Counted from the stretch's first letter, positions 1 to 8,603 are shown. The stretch is DNA of 64,000 nucleotides from Phycobacter sedimenti (GCF_038148855.1 NZ_JBBVGR010000003.1:415039-479038), one strand, 5' to 3'. The notes: generated by a model from the sequence alone, not told the origin. A program made the numbers and translations.

Positions 1-1
1 G

Positions 2-373
2 CCTGCTGCCCCGGATAAGGCACTCCTTTTCGAGTTCCGCGCCCTCTCAGCCCGCTCCAAATCCCTGCTTCAGGACCCCGCTCCACGCGACTTTGCCCGG
101 CTGATCACCGATTTCTTCCTCGCCACGTTAAAGCTGACCGACAACATGCCGCTGCGCGCAACGGCCGAACGGCTGTACTATCAGACCTCGCGGATCTGGC
201 TGACCTCGGTGGCGGATTCGGTGATCGATCTGGGCGAGGAAATGCGCATATTCGACGGGGAGCTCGACACCGTGCTCTCGGCGCTGGAGATCGGGGATCT
301 GCAGGCCGCCGCCATGCTGCAACAGGCCCATATCTCCATGAGCTTTGCCCGTATGTCGGCGCAGCGGCTTTAA
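2..373 (+). CDS. C-terminal part of a GntR-type regulator (FCD-like domain), truncated by the window edge
   Basis: The reading frame is open from the first bases and stops at TAA 371-373, so only about 123 C-terminal residues are visible. They are helical, with a long amphipathic run followed by a segment resembling the end of FCD ligand-binding domains (an acidic stretch, then a GD..AA....H pattern: 'EIGDLQAAAMLQQAH'). In the FadR subfamily of GntR regulators this all-helical domain binds metabolite or metal and controls an N-terminal winged helix, which would lie upstream of the window. The assignment rests on pattern only; another helical regulator family is possible. Confidence 0.4.
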   Translation, partial: PAAPDKALLFEFRALSARSKSLLQDPAPRDFARLITDFFLATLKLTDNMPLRATAERLYYQTSRIWLTSVADSVIDLGEEMRIFDGELDTVLSALEIGDLQAAAMLQQAHISMSFARMSAQRL

Positions 374-478
374 AACCAACGCCATTTCCCCGGCAGCCTG
401 ACAGGCATAAACCGCATGTTAGCATCCATGGGGTCCAGTGCGGAGGGACAAGACGATCCCCGCCAGTAGCCGTCACAG

Positions 479-506
479 TTGAGTTCGCCGACTTTAGCGC
501 TTATCT
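479..506 (+). promoter_or_regulatory. Candidate sigma-70-type promoter for rnd-kdsD-lptCAB
   Basis: TTGAGT (479-484) and TTATCT (501-506) are separated by 16 bases and lie 50 bases before the chosen rnd start. The match is moderate and was found by eye. Confidence 0.3.
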
Positions 507-555
507 CGGCACAATGGCGGCGCGCGCGGGGCCGCCCAGACAAAGGATACCTCCA

Positions 556-1170
556 TTGGCCAATCACCTTTACAAGAACGATCTGCCGGACGGGCTGGAT
601 CTGGGGCCCATCGTGGCCATTGATTGTGAAACCATGGGGCTGAACCCCCACCGGGACCGGCTCTGCGTCATTCAGATGTCCGGGGGCGATGGAAATGCGC
701 ATATCGTGCAGATCGAAAATGGCCAGAACGCGGCGCCGAACCTGTGCCGGATGCTGGAAGATCCCGCCGTACTGAAACTCTTCCACTTTGGCCGCTTTGA
801 CATCGCCGCCATGTACAACGCCTTTGGCGCGCTGGCCGCTCCGGTCTATTGCACCAAGATCGCCAGCCGCATGGTGCGCACCTATACGGACCGCCATGGC
901 CTTCGGAACCTGTGCCAGGAGCTGATCGGCGTCGACATCTCCAAGCAGCAACAGATGAGCGATTGGGGCGCGGAAACCCTGACCGAGGCACAGCTGGAAT
1001 ACGCCGCCTCGGATGTTCTGTACCTGCACCGCCTGCGCGATGAGCTGGACAAGCGTCTGGCCCGCGAGGGACGCACAGAGATGGCCCAGGCCTGTTTCGA
1101 CTTCCTGCCGATGCGCGCGCGCCTGGACCTCGAAGGCTGGCCCGAAACCGATATCTTTGCCCACTCATGA
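556..1170 (+). CDS. rnd: Ribonuclease D family 3'-5' exoribonuclease
   Basis: A 204-residue DEDDy exonuclease domain without the C-terminal HRDC domains of E. coli RNase D, as is usual for short alphaproteobacterial versions. The visible motifs are D23-x-E25 in 'AIDCETMGL', the HFGRFD block (Exo II), and YAASD near the C-terminus (Exo III Yx3D). These residues bind two metal ions that cut RNA from the 3' end during tRNA and structured-RNA maturation. I chose the TTG start at 556 because AAAGGA (542-547) lies 8 bases upstream and translation gives the MANHLYKNDLP start. An in-frame ATG at 514 adds low-complexity sequence. The stop overlaps kdsD by four bases (ATGA). Confidence 0.9.
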   Translation: MANHLYKNDLPDGLDLGPIVAIDCETMGLNPHRDRLCVIQMSGGDGNAHIVQIENGQNAAPNLCRMLEDPAVLKLFHFGRFDIAAMYNAFGALAAPVYCTKIASRMVRTYTDRHGLRNLCQELIGVDISKQQQMSDWGAETLTEAQLEYAASDVLYLHRLRDELDKRLAREGRTEMAQACFDFLPMRARLDLEGWPETDIFAHS

Positions 1171-2135
1171 CCGAGACAGAACAGCTCCTCGCCACCGCCC
1201 GCCAGGTGGCTACAGATGAAGCCCGCGCGCTGGACGCGCTGGCCGAAAGCTTTGACACCCGCTTTGCAGATGCAGTGCGGCTGATCCTCGAAGCCAAGGG
1301 ACGCGTGATCGTCAGCGGCATCGGCAAATCCGGCCATATCGGTCGCAAGATCGCCGCAACGCTTGCCAGCACCGGCACCCCCGCCCATTTCGTGCATCCG
1401 GCCGAGGCCAGCCACGGCGATCTGGGCATGCTCTCCAAAGGCGACGTCGTCTTGGCAATTTCGAACTCCGGTGAGGCACCGGAACTTGCGGATCTTCTGC
1501 TGTTTACCCGCCGGTTCGACATTCCGTTGATCGGCCTTTCCAGCAGGCCCGGCAGCACCCTGATGACGCAAGCCGACGTGCACCTGCAGATCCCCGCCAT
1601 GGGCGAGGCCTGCGGATATGGCATCGTTCCGTCGATCTCAACGACGCTGACCCTTGCGATGGGGGATGCTCTGGCGATTGCCATCATGAAGTACCGCGAC
1701 TTCCGCCCGGAAAACTTCCGCGACTTTCACCCCGGCGGCAAACTGGGCGCGCGCCTGTCAAAGGTACGCGATCTGATGCACGAGGGTGGCGCGCTACCGC
1801 TGGTGCAGAATGCAACGCCCATGTCCGACGCGCTGATAGAAATCAGCCAAAAGGGATTTGGCGTTGTCGGTGTAACGGACGCAAACGGAGCTCTTGTCGG
1901 CATCATCACCGACGGCGACCTTCGCCGCCATATGGCAGGGCTTTTGGATCACAGCGCTGCCGACGTGATGACCGAGGCTCCCACGACCATTGCGCCCGGT
2001 GCCCTGGCCGAGGAAGCCGTCGCCATGATGAACGCCCGGAAAATCACCTGTCTTTTTGTCGTGGATCCCGAAAACGGTCCCGAGGCTTTGGGCCTTCTGC
2101 ATATTCACGACTGCCTGCGGGCAGGCCTTGGTTAG
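1167..2135 (+). CDS. kdsD: Arabinose-5-phosphate isomerase (KpsF/GutQ family)
   Basis: This enzyme interconverts D-ribulose-5-phosphate and D-arabinose-5-phosphate, the first step toward Kdo for LPS. The 322 residues show an N-terminal SIS domain (about 35-180) with 'SGIGKSGHIGRK', the HPAEASHGDLGM block and 'SNSGE', then the FHPGGKLG motif and two CBS domains (about 205-320) that usually sense nucleotides. The ATG overlaps the rnd stop, and lptC starts 21 bases downstream, so it sits in an LPS operon. Length and motifs match the family closely. Confidence 0.93.
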   Translation: MTETEQLLATARQVATDEARALDALAESFDTRFADAVRLILEAKGRVIVSGIGKSGHIGRKIAATLASTGTPAHFVHPAEASHGDLGMLSKGDVVLAISNSGEAPELADLLLFTRRFDIPLIGLSSRPGSTLMTQADVHLQIPAMGEACGYGIVPSISTTLTLAMGDALAIAIMKYRDFRPENFRDFHPGGKLGARLSKVRDLMHEGGALPLVQNATPMSDALIEISQKGFGVVGVTDANGALVGIITDGDLRRHMAGLLDHSAADVMTEAPTTIAPGALAEEAVAMMNARKITCLFVVDPENGPEALGLLHIHDCLRAGLG

Positions 2136-2156
2136 ACTGCCGGGAGGGCACAGCAG

Positions 2157-2759
2157 ATGGACCGCTACTCGCGCACGGTTGCCTACCTCAAGGTGCTGTT
2201 ACCCCTGACGGCGCTTGCGCTGCTGTCCATGCTGTTCCTCATCTCACGCGGGATCGACACGGAGGCAGTCATCCCCTTTGCCCAGAAAGAGATCGAAGAG
2301 CGGATGCGCGGCCAGCAGGTTACCGCCCCGTTCTTTTCCGGCACCACGGCACAGGGGGATGAGATCATGGTGACAGCCAGCATCGCGCGCCCCGGAAGCT
2401 CCTCCGGCGGCGGGGCCATGGCCAGTGACCTGCAGGCGGAAATCAGAATGTCAGGAGGCGGAAAGATGACCTTGTCCTCTGACAGCGGCAGCATTCACCC
2501 TGGCCGGGATATGGCACAGTTCACCGGTAACGTCGTACTGACCTCTGCCGACGGGCTGGTTGTTGAGACCGATGAACTGGAAAGCTCTCTCAGCGCTGTG
2601 CGAGCCGAGAGCCCGGGGCCTGTTCGCGCGACCGGCCCCATGGGGGTTTTGACTGCGGGGCAGATGCTGGTGCGCGCTGAAACACAAGGTGCCCCTGTGC
2701 AATTGCTATTTAAAAACAGTGTCAAGCTGGTATACGATCCCAGCAAAGCAGAAAGATAG
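2157..2759 (+). CDS. lptC: LPS export protein LptC
   Basis: A 200-residue single-pass inner-membrane protein. One transmembrane helix lies at about residues 12-32 (VLLPLTALALLSMLFLIS), followed by a periplasmic beta-jellyroll with alternating hydrophobic strands. LptC accepts LPS from the LptB2FG transporter and passes it to LptA on the periplasmic bridge. Sequence conservation in this family is low, so the call leans on size, topology and position between kdsD and lptA-lptB, which is the standard alphaproteobacterial order. Confidence 0.85.
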   Translation: MDRYSRTVAYLKVLLPLTALALLSMLFLISRGIDTEAVIPFAQKEIEERMRGQQVTAPFFSGTTAQGDEIMVTASIARPGSSSGGGAMASDLQAEIRMSGGGKMTLSSDSGSIHPGRDMAQFTGNVVLTSADGLVVETDELESSLSAVRAESPGPVRATGPMGVLTAGQMLVRAETQGAPVQLLFKNSVKLVYDPSKAER

Positions 2760-2762
2760 ACC

Positions 2763-3272
2763 GTGTTAAGATTGTCCGCCTTGATGACTTGCCTGCTCTG
2801 CGCCCTGGCGCTTCAGGCCTCTGCCGCATTGGCCCAGACCGGCAGTATCGCCTTCGGCGAAGTGAAAGCCGACCCCAGCCAACCGGTTGAAGTCACAGCA
2901 GATTCTCTTGCCGTGAACCAGGCGGATGGCTCGGCCGAGTTCACCGGCAATGTTCTGATCATCCAGGGTGTCATGCGTCTGTCGGCTGACCGTGTTCTGG
3001 TCATCTACAAGACCGATGAGACCGGCAAACGTGGCATCGATCAGCTGACGGCAACGGGCAATGTGCTGTTGGTCAGCGGCCCCGACGCAGCCGAGGCTGA
3101 ACGGGCCGATTACTCGATAGACAAAGGTACGATAGTGATGAGCGGGAATGTCCTGCTCAATCAGGGCGACAGCACGCTGACTTCGAACCGGCTGGAAGTG
3201 AACCTGACCACCGGAACAGCCAATATGGCAGGCCGGGTCAAGACGATCCTGAACCAGGATGGCGACAACTGA
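2763..3272 (+). CDS. lptA: LPS transport periplasmic protein LptA
   Basis: A 169-residue exported protein with a signal peptide that probably ends at 'ASAALA' before QTG. The mature part has the OstA/LptA strand repeats ('VTADSLAVNQADGSAEFTGNV', then 'ADRVLVIYK'), which form a beta-jellyroll that oligomerises into the bridge carrying LPS across the periplasm. The start is GTG at 2763, three bases after the lptC stop. The stop shares one base with the lptB start (TGATG), which suggests translational coupling. Confidence 0.9.
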   Translation: MLRLSALMTCLLCALALQASAALAQTGSIAFGEVKADPSQPVEVTADSLAVNQADGSAEFTGNVLIIQGVMRLSADRVLVIYKTDETGKRGIDQLTATGNVLLVSGPDAAEAERADYSIDKGTIVMSGNVLLNQGDSTLTSNRLEVNLTTGTANMAGRVKTILNQDGDN

Positions 3273-4033
3273 TGTTAGCCAAACCCGATCTGAAAGTCAC
3301 CGAAGGATCCTCTGGCCTTCGGATTGAACGCCTTCGCAAGAGTTATCGCAAGAAGGTGGTGATCCGGGATGTCACCATGCGTCTGGACCGGGGTGAAGTC
3401 GTGGCTCTGCTGGGGCCGAACGGGTCGGGCAAAACCACGAGTTTCTACGCCATTGCGGGCCTTGTCTTCCCTGAGGCGGGCACCGTCACCATCGACGGGC
3501 AGAACGTGACCACGCTGCCAATGTATCGCCGGGCGCGCCTTGGGATCGGCTACTTGCCACAGGAAATGTCCATTTTTCGCGGGCTTTCGGTCGAAGACAA
3601 TATTTCAGCCGTGCTGGATATCGCGGAAAAGCACGAGCACAAGCGGCGCGAACGGCTGGAGGAGCTGCTATCGGACTTTTCGATCGAGCATTTGCGGCGT
3701 GCGCCAGCCCTGGCCTTGTCCGGGGGGGAACGTCGGCGTGTCGAGATCGCCCGCTGCCTCGCTGCCAATCCGAAATACCTTCTGCTCGACGAACCCTTTG
3801 CCGGGGTCGACCCGATCTCGGTCGGCGATATCCGGCACCTGGTTGCCGACCTCAAAAAACGCGGCATCGGTGTTTTGATCACCGATCACAACGTACGCGA
3901 AACCCTCGAAATCGTGGACCGCGCCTATATCCTGCACGATGGGCAGGTTCTGATGTCGGGCACACCGGCAGAAGTGGTCGAGAACGAGAACGTCCGCCGC
4001 GTTTATCTGGGTGAGAACTTCCGGATCTCCTGA
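3272..4033 (+). CDS. lptB: LPS export ABC transporter ATP-binding protein LptB
   Basis: A 253-residue cytoplasmic ABC ATPase that powers LptFG. Visible motifs are Walker A GPNGSGKTT (residues 48-56), a Q-loop in 'GYLPQEMSIF', the signature LSGGERRR, Walker B 'YLLLDEPFAGVDP', and the switch histidine in 'ITDHNVRET'. The C-terminal 'VRRVYLGENFRI' is typical of LptB. It is the last gene of the lpt run. The following 272 bases hold no gene; many alphaproteobacteria have rpoN there. Confidence 0.95.
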   Translation: MLAKPDLKVTEGSSGLRIERLRKSYRKKVVIRDVTMRLDRGEVVALLGPNGSGKTTSFYAIAGLVFPEAGTVTIDGQNVTTLPMYRRARLGIGYLPQEMSIFRGLSVEDNISAVLDIAEKHEHKRRERLEELLSDFSIEHLRRAPALALSGGERRRVEIARCLAANPKYLLLDEPFAGVDPISVGDIRHLVADLKKRGIGVLITDHNVRETLEIVDRAYILHDGQVLMSGTPAEVVENENVRRVYLGENFRIS

Positions 4034-4106
4034 CCGCTGCAGCTACAGGTGATTCGGCTTTTTCCCGCCGGTTTGCCATTCCTTCACCAATTGCAGCGCT
4101 TCTGCA

Positions 4107-4135
4107 TTGACTCTGCCCCGCAGTTGTCATGGAAT
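4107..4135 (+). promoter_or_regulatory. Candidate promoter for hpf-ptsN
   Basis: TTGACT (4107-4112) and TGGAAT (4130-4135) are spaced by 17 bases in the 272-base gap before hpf. The -35 is strong and the -10 weak. A small hairpin (ACCGGG 4253-4258 with CCCGGT 4265-4270) lies in the resulting leader, just before the hpf ribosome-binding site. Confidence 0.3.
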
Positions 4136-4305
4136 TGTTTCATGGCAAATGTGCAGTTCGATGCAGTCCGCAATCAGGCCTTGGCGACAAGGTCCGGTCG
4201 GTTGCTTACGGGCGTTTTGCCTAATCCCCTCATCCGCAGCTGAACATCTTTTACCGGGCTTGGCCCCGGTGGCGTTGCGGGTGGCTTTTTTGTGAAGGAG
4301 ATCAC

Positions 4306-4869
4306 ATGCGTTACAAAATCAGCGGTCAGCAGATCGATATAGGCGAAGCATTGCAAACTCATGTGAAGGACGAGCTGGGCGCAGCGGTGGCGAAATATGC
4401 AGAACGGCCCACGGATGCCGCCGTGGTCTTTTCCCGCTCGGCGCATGAATATGTCTGCGAGGCGACAGTTCACCTGTCGACCGGCCTGACTGCTCAGGCC
4501 AAGGCGCATGCCAATGAAATCTATGCCGCTTTTGAGGGTTGCTGCAGCAAGATGGAGAAACAGCTGCGGCGCTACAAGCGGCGCCTCAAGGACCATCACC
4601 GGGATCGCAGCGAACCAGTTGAACTTATGGGCGCCAGCTCCTATATCCTCGCCTCTGACGAAGCGGAGACCGAGAACGAACCCGACTCGCTGCAGCCGAT
4701 CATCGTGGCCGAGATGGAAACCAAGATCCCATCCCTGTCCGTTGGCGAGGCAGTCATGCAGATGGAGCTGGCCGGGGCGCCCGTTCTTGTGTTCCGCAAT
4801 GAAGGCAAAGACGGACTGAACGTGGTTTATCGTAGGGACGATGGCAATATCGGCTGGATTGATCCCTGA
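4306..4869 (+). CDS. hpf: Long-form ribosome hibernation-promoting factor
   Basis: The 187 residues contain an N-terminal S30AE/YfiA domain ('MRYKISGQQIDIGEALQTHV'), a basic helix 'KQLRRYKRRLKDHHRD', an acidic linker, and a C-terminal dimerisation domain (about 130-187, 'VLVFRNEGKDGLNVVYRR'). Long HPF pairs two 70S ribosomes through the C-terminal domain to form inactive 100S particles in stationary phase. AAGGAG (4295-4300) lies 5 bases before the ATG. The pairing with ptsN is conserved in proteobacteria. Confidence 0.93.
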   Translation: MRYKISGQQIDIGEALQTHVKDELGAAVAKYAERPTDAAVVFSRSAHEYVCEATVHLSTGLTAQAKAHANEIYAAFEGCCSKMEKQLRRYKRRLKDHHRDRSEPVELMGASSYILASDEAETENEPDSLQPIIVAEMETKIPSLSVGEAVMQMELAGAPVLVFRNEGKDGLNVVYRRDDGNIGWIDP

Positions 4870-4914
4870 TAGAAAACCCTGCGGCGCGCCGGATAAGGCG
4901 GCCGAGCGGAGCAG

Positions 4915-5388
4915 ATGACAGAGATGCAGATTTCCAACATCCTCAAACCGGAGGCCGTCCGCGTTATTGGCGGCGTCTCCAGCAAAAAACGGCTGTTCCA
5001 GGAAATCGCTGAGATCGGGCAACTTGCCTATCATCTGGCTGCGCAACCCACGGTCGAGGCTCTCCTGGATCGCGAGAGCCTTGGCCCCACGGGGGTAGGA
5101 CACGGCGTTGCCCTGCCCCACGCCCGCCTGAACGGGCTTTCCGAGGTTTGCGGTGTCTTCGTGACCCTGGAAAAGCCAATGGATTTTGCTTCGGTAGACC
5201 GCCAGCCTGTCGATATTGCCTTTGCGCTGTTTGCGCCGGAAGACGCAGGCGTCGAACATCTCAAGGCGCTGGCCCTCGTGTCGCGCACGCTGCGTGAGCA
5301 AAGCTTCTGCACCAAGCTGCGCGCCAATAATGATCCGGCGACGCTCTATACCATTCTGACAGAGAACCAGCCTGTTCAGGCAGCCTGA
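4915..5388 (+). CDS. ptsN: PTS IIA-like nitrogen regulatory protein PtsN
   Basis: A 157-residue EIIA-Ntr domain. The phospho-accepting histidine is visible as H69 in 'GVGHGVALPHARL'. In the nitrogen PTS, PtsP-PtsO phosphorylate this protein, which then adjusts potassium transport, kinases and metabolism instead of moving sugar. The start ATGACAGAG lies 45 bases after hpf, consistent with one transcript. The stop codon lies within a long hairpin that may end transcription. Confidence 0.93.
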   Translation: MTEMQISNILKPEAVRVIGGVSSKKRLFQEIAEIGQLAYHLAAQPTVEALLDRESLGPTGVGHGVALPHARLNGLSEVCGVFVTLEKPMDFASVDRQPVDIAFALFAPEDAGVEHLKALALVSRTLREQSFCTKLRANNDPATLYTILTENQPVQAA

Positions 5389-5405
5389 TTGGGCAGCCTG
5401 AACAG
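5372..5405. terminator. Hairpin between convergent ptsN and the sulfotransferase gene
   Basis: A perfect 10-base inverted repeat (CTGTTCAGGC 5372-5381 with GCCTGAACAG 5396-5405) overlaps the end of ptsN, and part of the loop can also pair. There is no clear T-run. Its place between convergent genes suggests a two-way terminator. Confidence 0.45.
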
Positions 5406-5421
5406 CGCACGCGGGTCAGTT

Positions 5422-6858
5422 TCAGCCCCGCCCCCGCCAGGGTCCGAAGCCAAAAACCAGATAGTCGCGCTGGTAGATCGTGGAGATCACCTGTTCCAGA
5501 TCCGCGTCATAGATATCCTCCAGGCCGTAGGGGCCGGTCGGTTCTGCCTTGCGGAACACCGGTGCACTGTCTTTCCCGAACCGCTGCGCCAACGCGGGCA
5601 GGTCCTGCTGGAGTTCGGCTTCCCTCAGAACAAAATCAGGCGACGCGAGTTCCGCAAATCCGGAAACGGCCTGTGACTGGCTGGCCCATTCCGCGTCCAC
5701 GCGCACAGATGTCTGACCTGCCAGATTTGATTTTACGAAGGCCAGAAAGGCTTCGAATGCCAGGCGGTGGTCGTCGCGGGCGTAAGTCCCGTCCAGAACA
5801 TCCTTTGGCAGAGGCACCTTGAAACGCCTGCGCAGGGTTTCACGTATGCCGCCGTAACTGCCGGGACCGGAATTCAGGATCCGGTGACAGAACACCTCGT
5901 GGATCCGTTCGGCTGGATGGCAAAGCACCGTGAAGCTGCGAAAGCCCCTGTTGCGCGCCTTCCATTGACGCAGCTGCTTTTGGTTCATCCCGGTGATCAG
6001 CTCGTCCGGCTCCACATCATCCAGCGCAGCCAGCCAGGCCGCAACTGCGCCTGCGGGTCCGCCGCGCACCGGAAGAAACAACAATGGCGATTTCGCGGCG
6101 GCCACATAGCCTGGCACGGCAGGGCCGCGACGCGGTTCGAAATTTGGCGTACGGGTCAGGTTGAACTGGTCCATTTCCGCCATGGCAAGGGCCACGTCGT
6201 CCGGATTCGACACCTTGGACAGGGTCGGCGCAGGGTTCTGCCGCTTCAGGCTGTCGTCCAACGCCGTCAGGCGGGAGGAAACACCCAGCCATTTGGCAAG
6301 ACCATTCATGACCTTGACGCTTTGCAAGTCCTCATAGGCCACATAAAACGCCGTCTGCCCACCTTCCTGAAGCCGGTTCAACAGTCTGACTTGGAACTCT
6401 TGCAGTTCAGAAAGGTGCCGGGCGAATTCCACGGCATCAAAGTCAACCTGTGCTTCCTTGCGGCGTTTGACATTCGTCAGCTTCCATTGCCCGGTCTCTC
6501 GCGCGATCTTCTTCGAAATATAGCTATCCAGCGGATTTCGGGTCAGAACAATCTTGGCGCATCGCGGGTCCTCGAGCACGAGGTCGAAGACCCGTGGATC
6601 GTGATCGTGGAAGTAGCGAAAGCCGCCCAGAACATCCGGTTGAGCCCGGATGCGCTCAATCAGCTCCGTCGGCTCTGCCTCACGCTGGTCCTGCGTCACC
6701 CCCAAAATCTCGGTGCGGTTGGGATAGCCGATGAACTTGGGATTGAAAGCCTCCCCATGACAGACCACGCCATCGAGCGCGTTCAGGTTGGCTTCAAGAA
6801 AATTAGATCCCGTGCGCATTTCCGCAAAGACAACGAAATAGTCGAATGGAGAGATCAT
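5422..6858 (-). CDS. Two-part sulfotransferase, probably acting on a surface glycan
   Basis: A 478-residue protein. The N-terminal half has a sulfotransferase PAPS-binding start ('FAEMRTGSNFLE', about residues 12-23, resembling Stf0-type P-loops) and a 3'-phosphate-binding segment 'KIVLTRNPLDSYIS' (about 103-116). The C-terminal half (about 270-478) looks like a second, Sulfotransfer_2-type unit: 'CHPAERIHEVF', 'DAEWASQSQAV', an E..LQQDL helix and 'IYQRDYLVFGF'. Sulfotransferases move sulfate from PAPS to a hydroxyl, giving PAP. It is the last gene of a minus-strand run with three glycosyltransferases, five bases after the upstream stop. I preferred ATG 6858 to the adjacent GTG 6861. The substrate is unknown. 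Confidence 0.8.
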   Translation of the reverse strand: MISPFDYFVVFAEMRTGSNFLEANLNALDGVVCHGEAFNPKFIGYPNRTEILGVTQDQREAEPTELIERIRAQPDVLGGFRYFHDHDPRVFDLVLEDPRCAKIVLTRNPLDSYISKKIARETGQWKLTNVKRRKEAQVDFDAVEFARHLSELQEFQVRLLNRLQEGGQTAFYVAYEDLQSVKVMNGLAKWLGVSSRLTALDDSLKRQNPAPTLSKVSNPDDVALAMAEMDQFNLTRTPNFEPRRGPAVPGYVAAAKSPLLFLPVRGGPAGAVAAWLAALDDVEPDELITGMNQKQLRQWKARNRGFRSFTVLCHPAERIHEVFCHRILNSGPGSYGGIRETLRRRFKVPLPKDVLDGTYARDDHRLAFEAFLAFVKSNLAGQTSVRVDAEWASQSQAVSGFAELASPDFVLREAELQQDLPALAQRFGKDSAPVFRKAEPTGPYGLEDIYDADLEQVISTIYQRDYLVFGFGPWRGRG

Positions 6859-6863
6859 CACGT

Positions 6864-8603
6864 CTATCGCACCAAATAGGGTTTACGAGGAGAATTTTGC
6901 ATGGCAGCGGGCTCAGGCGCCACCGGGAAATCCCCCATCAGATAGGGATGCATGCCCTGGTTCTTGAGGTTTTGAAGAAACTGGCCGAACCCCTCCAGAT
7001 CAACCATCTTGGGCACCTCATTCAGGTGACGCGGCCCCTGCACGCCCAGTTCCTCAAGGATGCTTTGCAAAGGCTCCATGGGCGCCTCGATAAACTCGGC
7101 CATTGTCCAGATCCGCACCCGCGCCTTGGCATCATGTTCACGCAACACCTTGAGCTGGGCCGCCTCCGTTCGCTGCAACCGCGCTGCAATCCGCCGCAGC
7201 TCCGAGAAACTGCCCTTGGCACGCGACAACGGCACCGCCCATGCCCCACTGATGACCGAGACCTGTGCATTCGGATCATTCACAATGAAAGGCACGATTT
7301 TCTGGCGATCCTGCGGACCGAACTGGAAGCACTGGCGTTCGCCGCGCGTGTTCCAGATGAGATTGGTCAGGAACCGCTCGGGATTGTAGTCGCGCCACTT
7401 TGCATTCGCGCTGAGCGCGCCATTCACAATCGGCTCATCACCTGCGAACTCGACCCGATCAGGCGCGAACAGATGGCCATGTACCTTTGCGCCAGTGTTC
7501 CTTGCCAGCCAGATATCAAAGTCCTGAAACAGTTCCGCAAAGCCCTGAAACACCGAGTAGGGGTTCGCCGTCACCGCGTTCACGGCCCAGTCATGAGGAT
7601 ACCGGCTTTGCATGTACAGACCCGCACGGCCGCGGGTTCGGCGCTCGACCGCCTTGCTGAACACCCGATCAATTTTGCCCGGATTCGGCTCCATACCCGT
7701 CATGGCCCCCCGCGGGTTGTCGAGGAAGACTTCATACAGCCGGTCCGCCCGAGGCCAGATTTTACGCGCCACAAAACAATCCGATCGGCGCAACAACTGC
7801 AGGTGGTCATCATAGAATATGTGCGGCTTGCCTTCGAAATCGAACTTGGACAGCGTCAGCGACCTGCTCTCGATCCTTGGTGAGTGCAGGCGGGCAAGGG
7901 TCTGAAAGTAGCTTTCGTCGGGGATCCAGACCTTGCAAAAATAGTGATCATAGGTTGGCCGGTCAGGATCGGTCAGAATTGCGGAAAGTGTCTTTCTGGT
8001 CAGGCACCACCACTGGCTGCCCATATGAGGCGCCAGGCCGGTCGGGATACGCCGCTTGATCCGAAGCTTGCGCTGCAATTCCACGTAGCGGTCGAAGAGA
8101 TATCTGTGCCGTTTCCAAGAAAAGGGGAACCGAAGCGTAAAGCGCTCCACGTCCAGACCGCCCACGATCCAGGGCACATCGGCGATTGTGGCGCTTTCGA
8201 TGAAATCGGTTTCCGGTCTGGCCGCCAGATAGTCGACCAGATCCTGCACCGGCCGCAAGGGCAGGCAAGAGCCGGACGACAGATAGACATGGCGCACGCC
8301 GGGATGCTGCCGCAGCATCTGTTCTGAGGCCGATTGCGAGGCTGCCACGATACCCCAGGTGCCCCATTCGCAGCGATGGCGACGGGAAAAAGCGATCAGA
8401 TCCTGGTCCGACAGAGCCTCGCGAAACCGGCTGAATTCTCCCGACGGTACACTGCGGTCAACATGGATCACCACAGGGCAGCCGCCTGCCGCCCAGTGCC
8501 GCGCCACCTGCTCGGCCCGGTCAAGCGCGGTGTGCACCAACATCACAATGCCGACCGTGCCGCTGTTCGCAGCCTCGCGGTCCGGGGCTTGCGGACGGCT
8601 CAT
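6864..8603 (-). CDS. GT14-like (core-2/I-branching) glycosyltransferase with C-terminal DUF5928-type domain
   Basis: A 579-residue protein. The N-terminal 290 residues look like a beta-1,6-N-acetylglucosaminyltransferase fold: 'IVMLVHTALDRAEQVARHW', 'VVIHVDRSVP', 'HVYLSSGSCLPLRPVQDLV', 'GSQWWCLTRKTL', and 'WIPDESYFQTLA' with the acidic DES of GT14 enzymes. The remaining 290 residues form a separate domain that I know only as a domain of unknown function in roseobacter glycosyltransferases. The ATG at 8603 overlaps the upstream glycosyltransferase stop (ATGA). It probably helps build the glycan modified by the downstream sulfotransferase; donor and acceptor cannot be read from sequence. Confidence 0.75.
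   Translation of the reverse strand: MSRPQAPDREAANSGTVGIVMLVHTALDRAEQVARHWAAGGCPVVIHVDRSVPSGEFSRFREALSDQDLIAFSRRHRCEWGTWGIVAASQSASEQMLRQHPGVRHVYLSSGSCLPLRPVQDLVDYLAARPETDFIESATIADVPWIVGGLDVERFTLRFPFSWKRHRYLFDRYVELQRKLRIKRRIPTGLAPHMGSQWWCLTRKTLSAILTDPDRPTYDHYFCKVWIPDESYFQTLARLHSPRIESRSLTLSKFDFEGKPHIFYDDHLQLLRRSDCFVARKIWPRADRLYEVFLDNPRGAMTGMEPNPGKIDRVFSKAVERRTRGRAGLYMQSRYPHDWAVNAVTANPYSVFQGFAELFQDFDIWLARNTGAKVHGHLFAPDRVEFAGDEPIVNGALSANAKWRDYNPERFLTNLIWNTRGERQCFQFGPQDRQKIVPFIVNDPNAQVSVISGAWAVPLSRAKGSFSELRRIAARLQRTEAAQLKVLREHDAKARVRIWTMAEFIEAPMEPLQSILEELGVQGPRHLNEVPKMVDLEGFGQFLQNLKNQGMHPYLMGDFPVAPEPAAMQNSPRKPYLVR

Noticed and set aside
6846..7883. 345-codon plus-strand frame across the sulfotransferase/glycosyltransferase junction
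   Set aside because: Antisense to a better supported glycosyltransferase; no family features.
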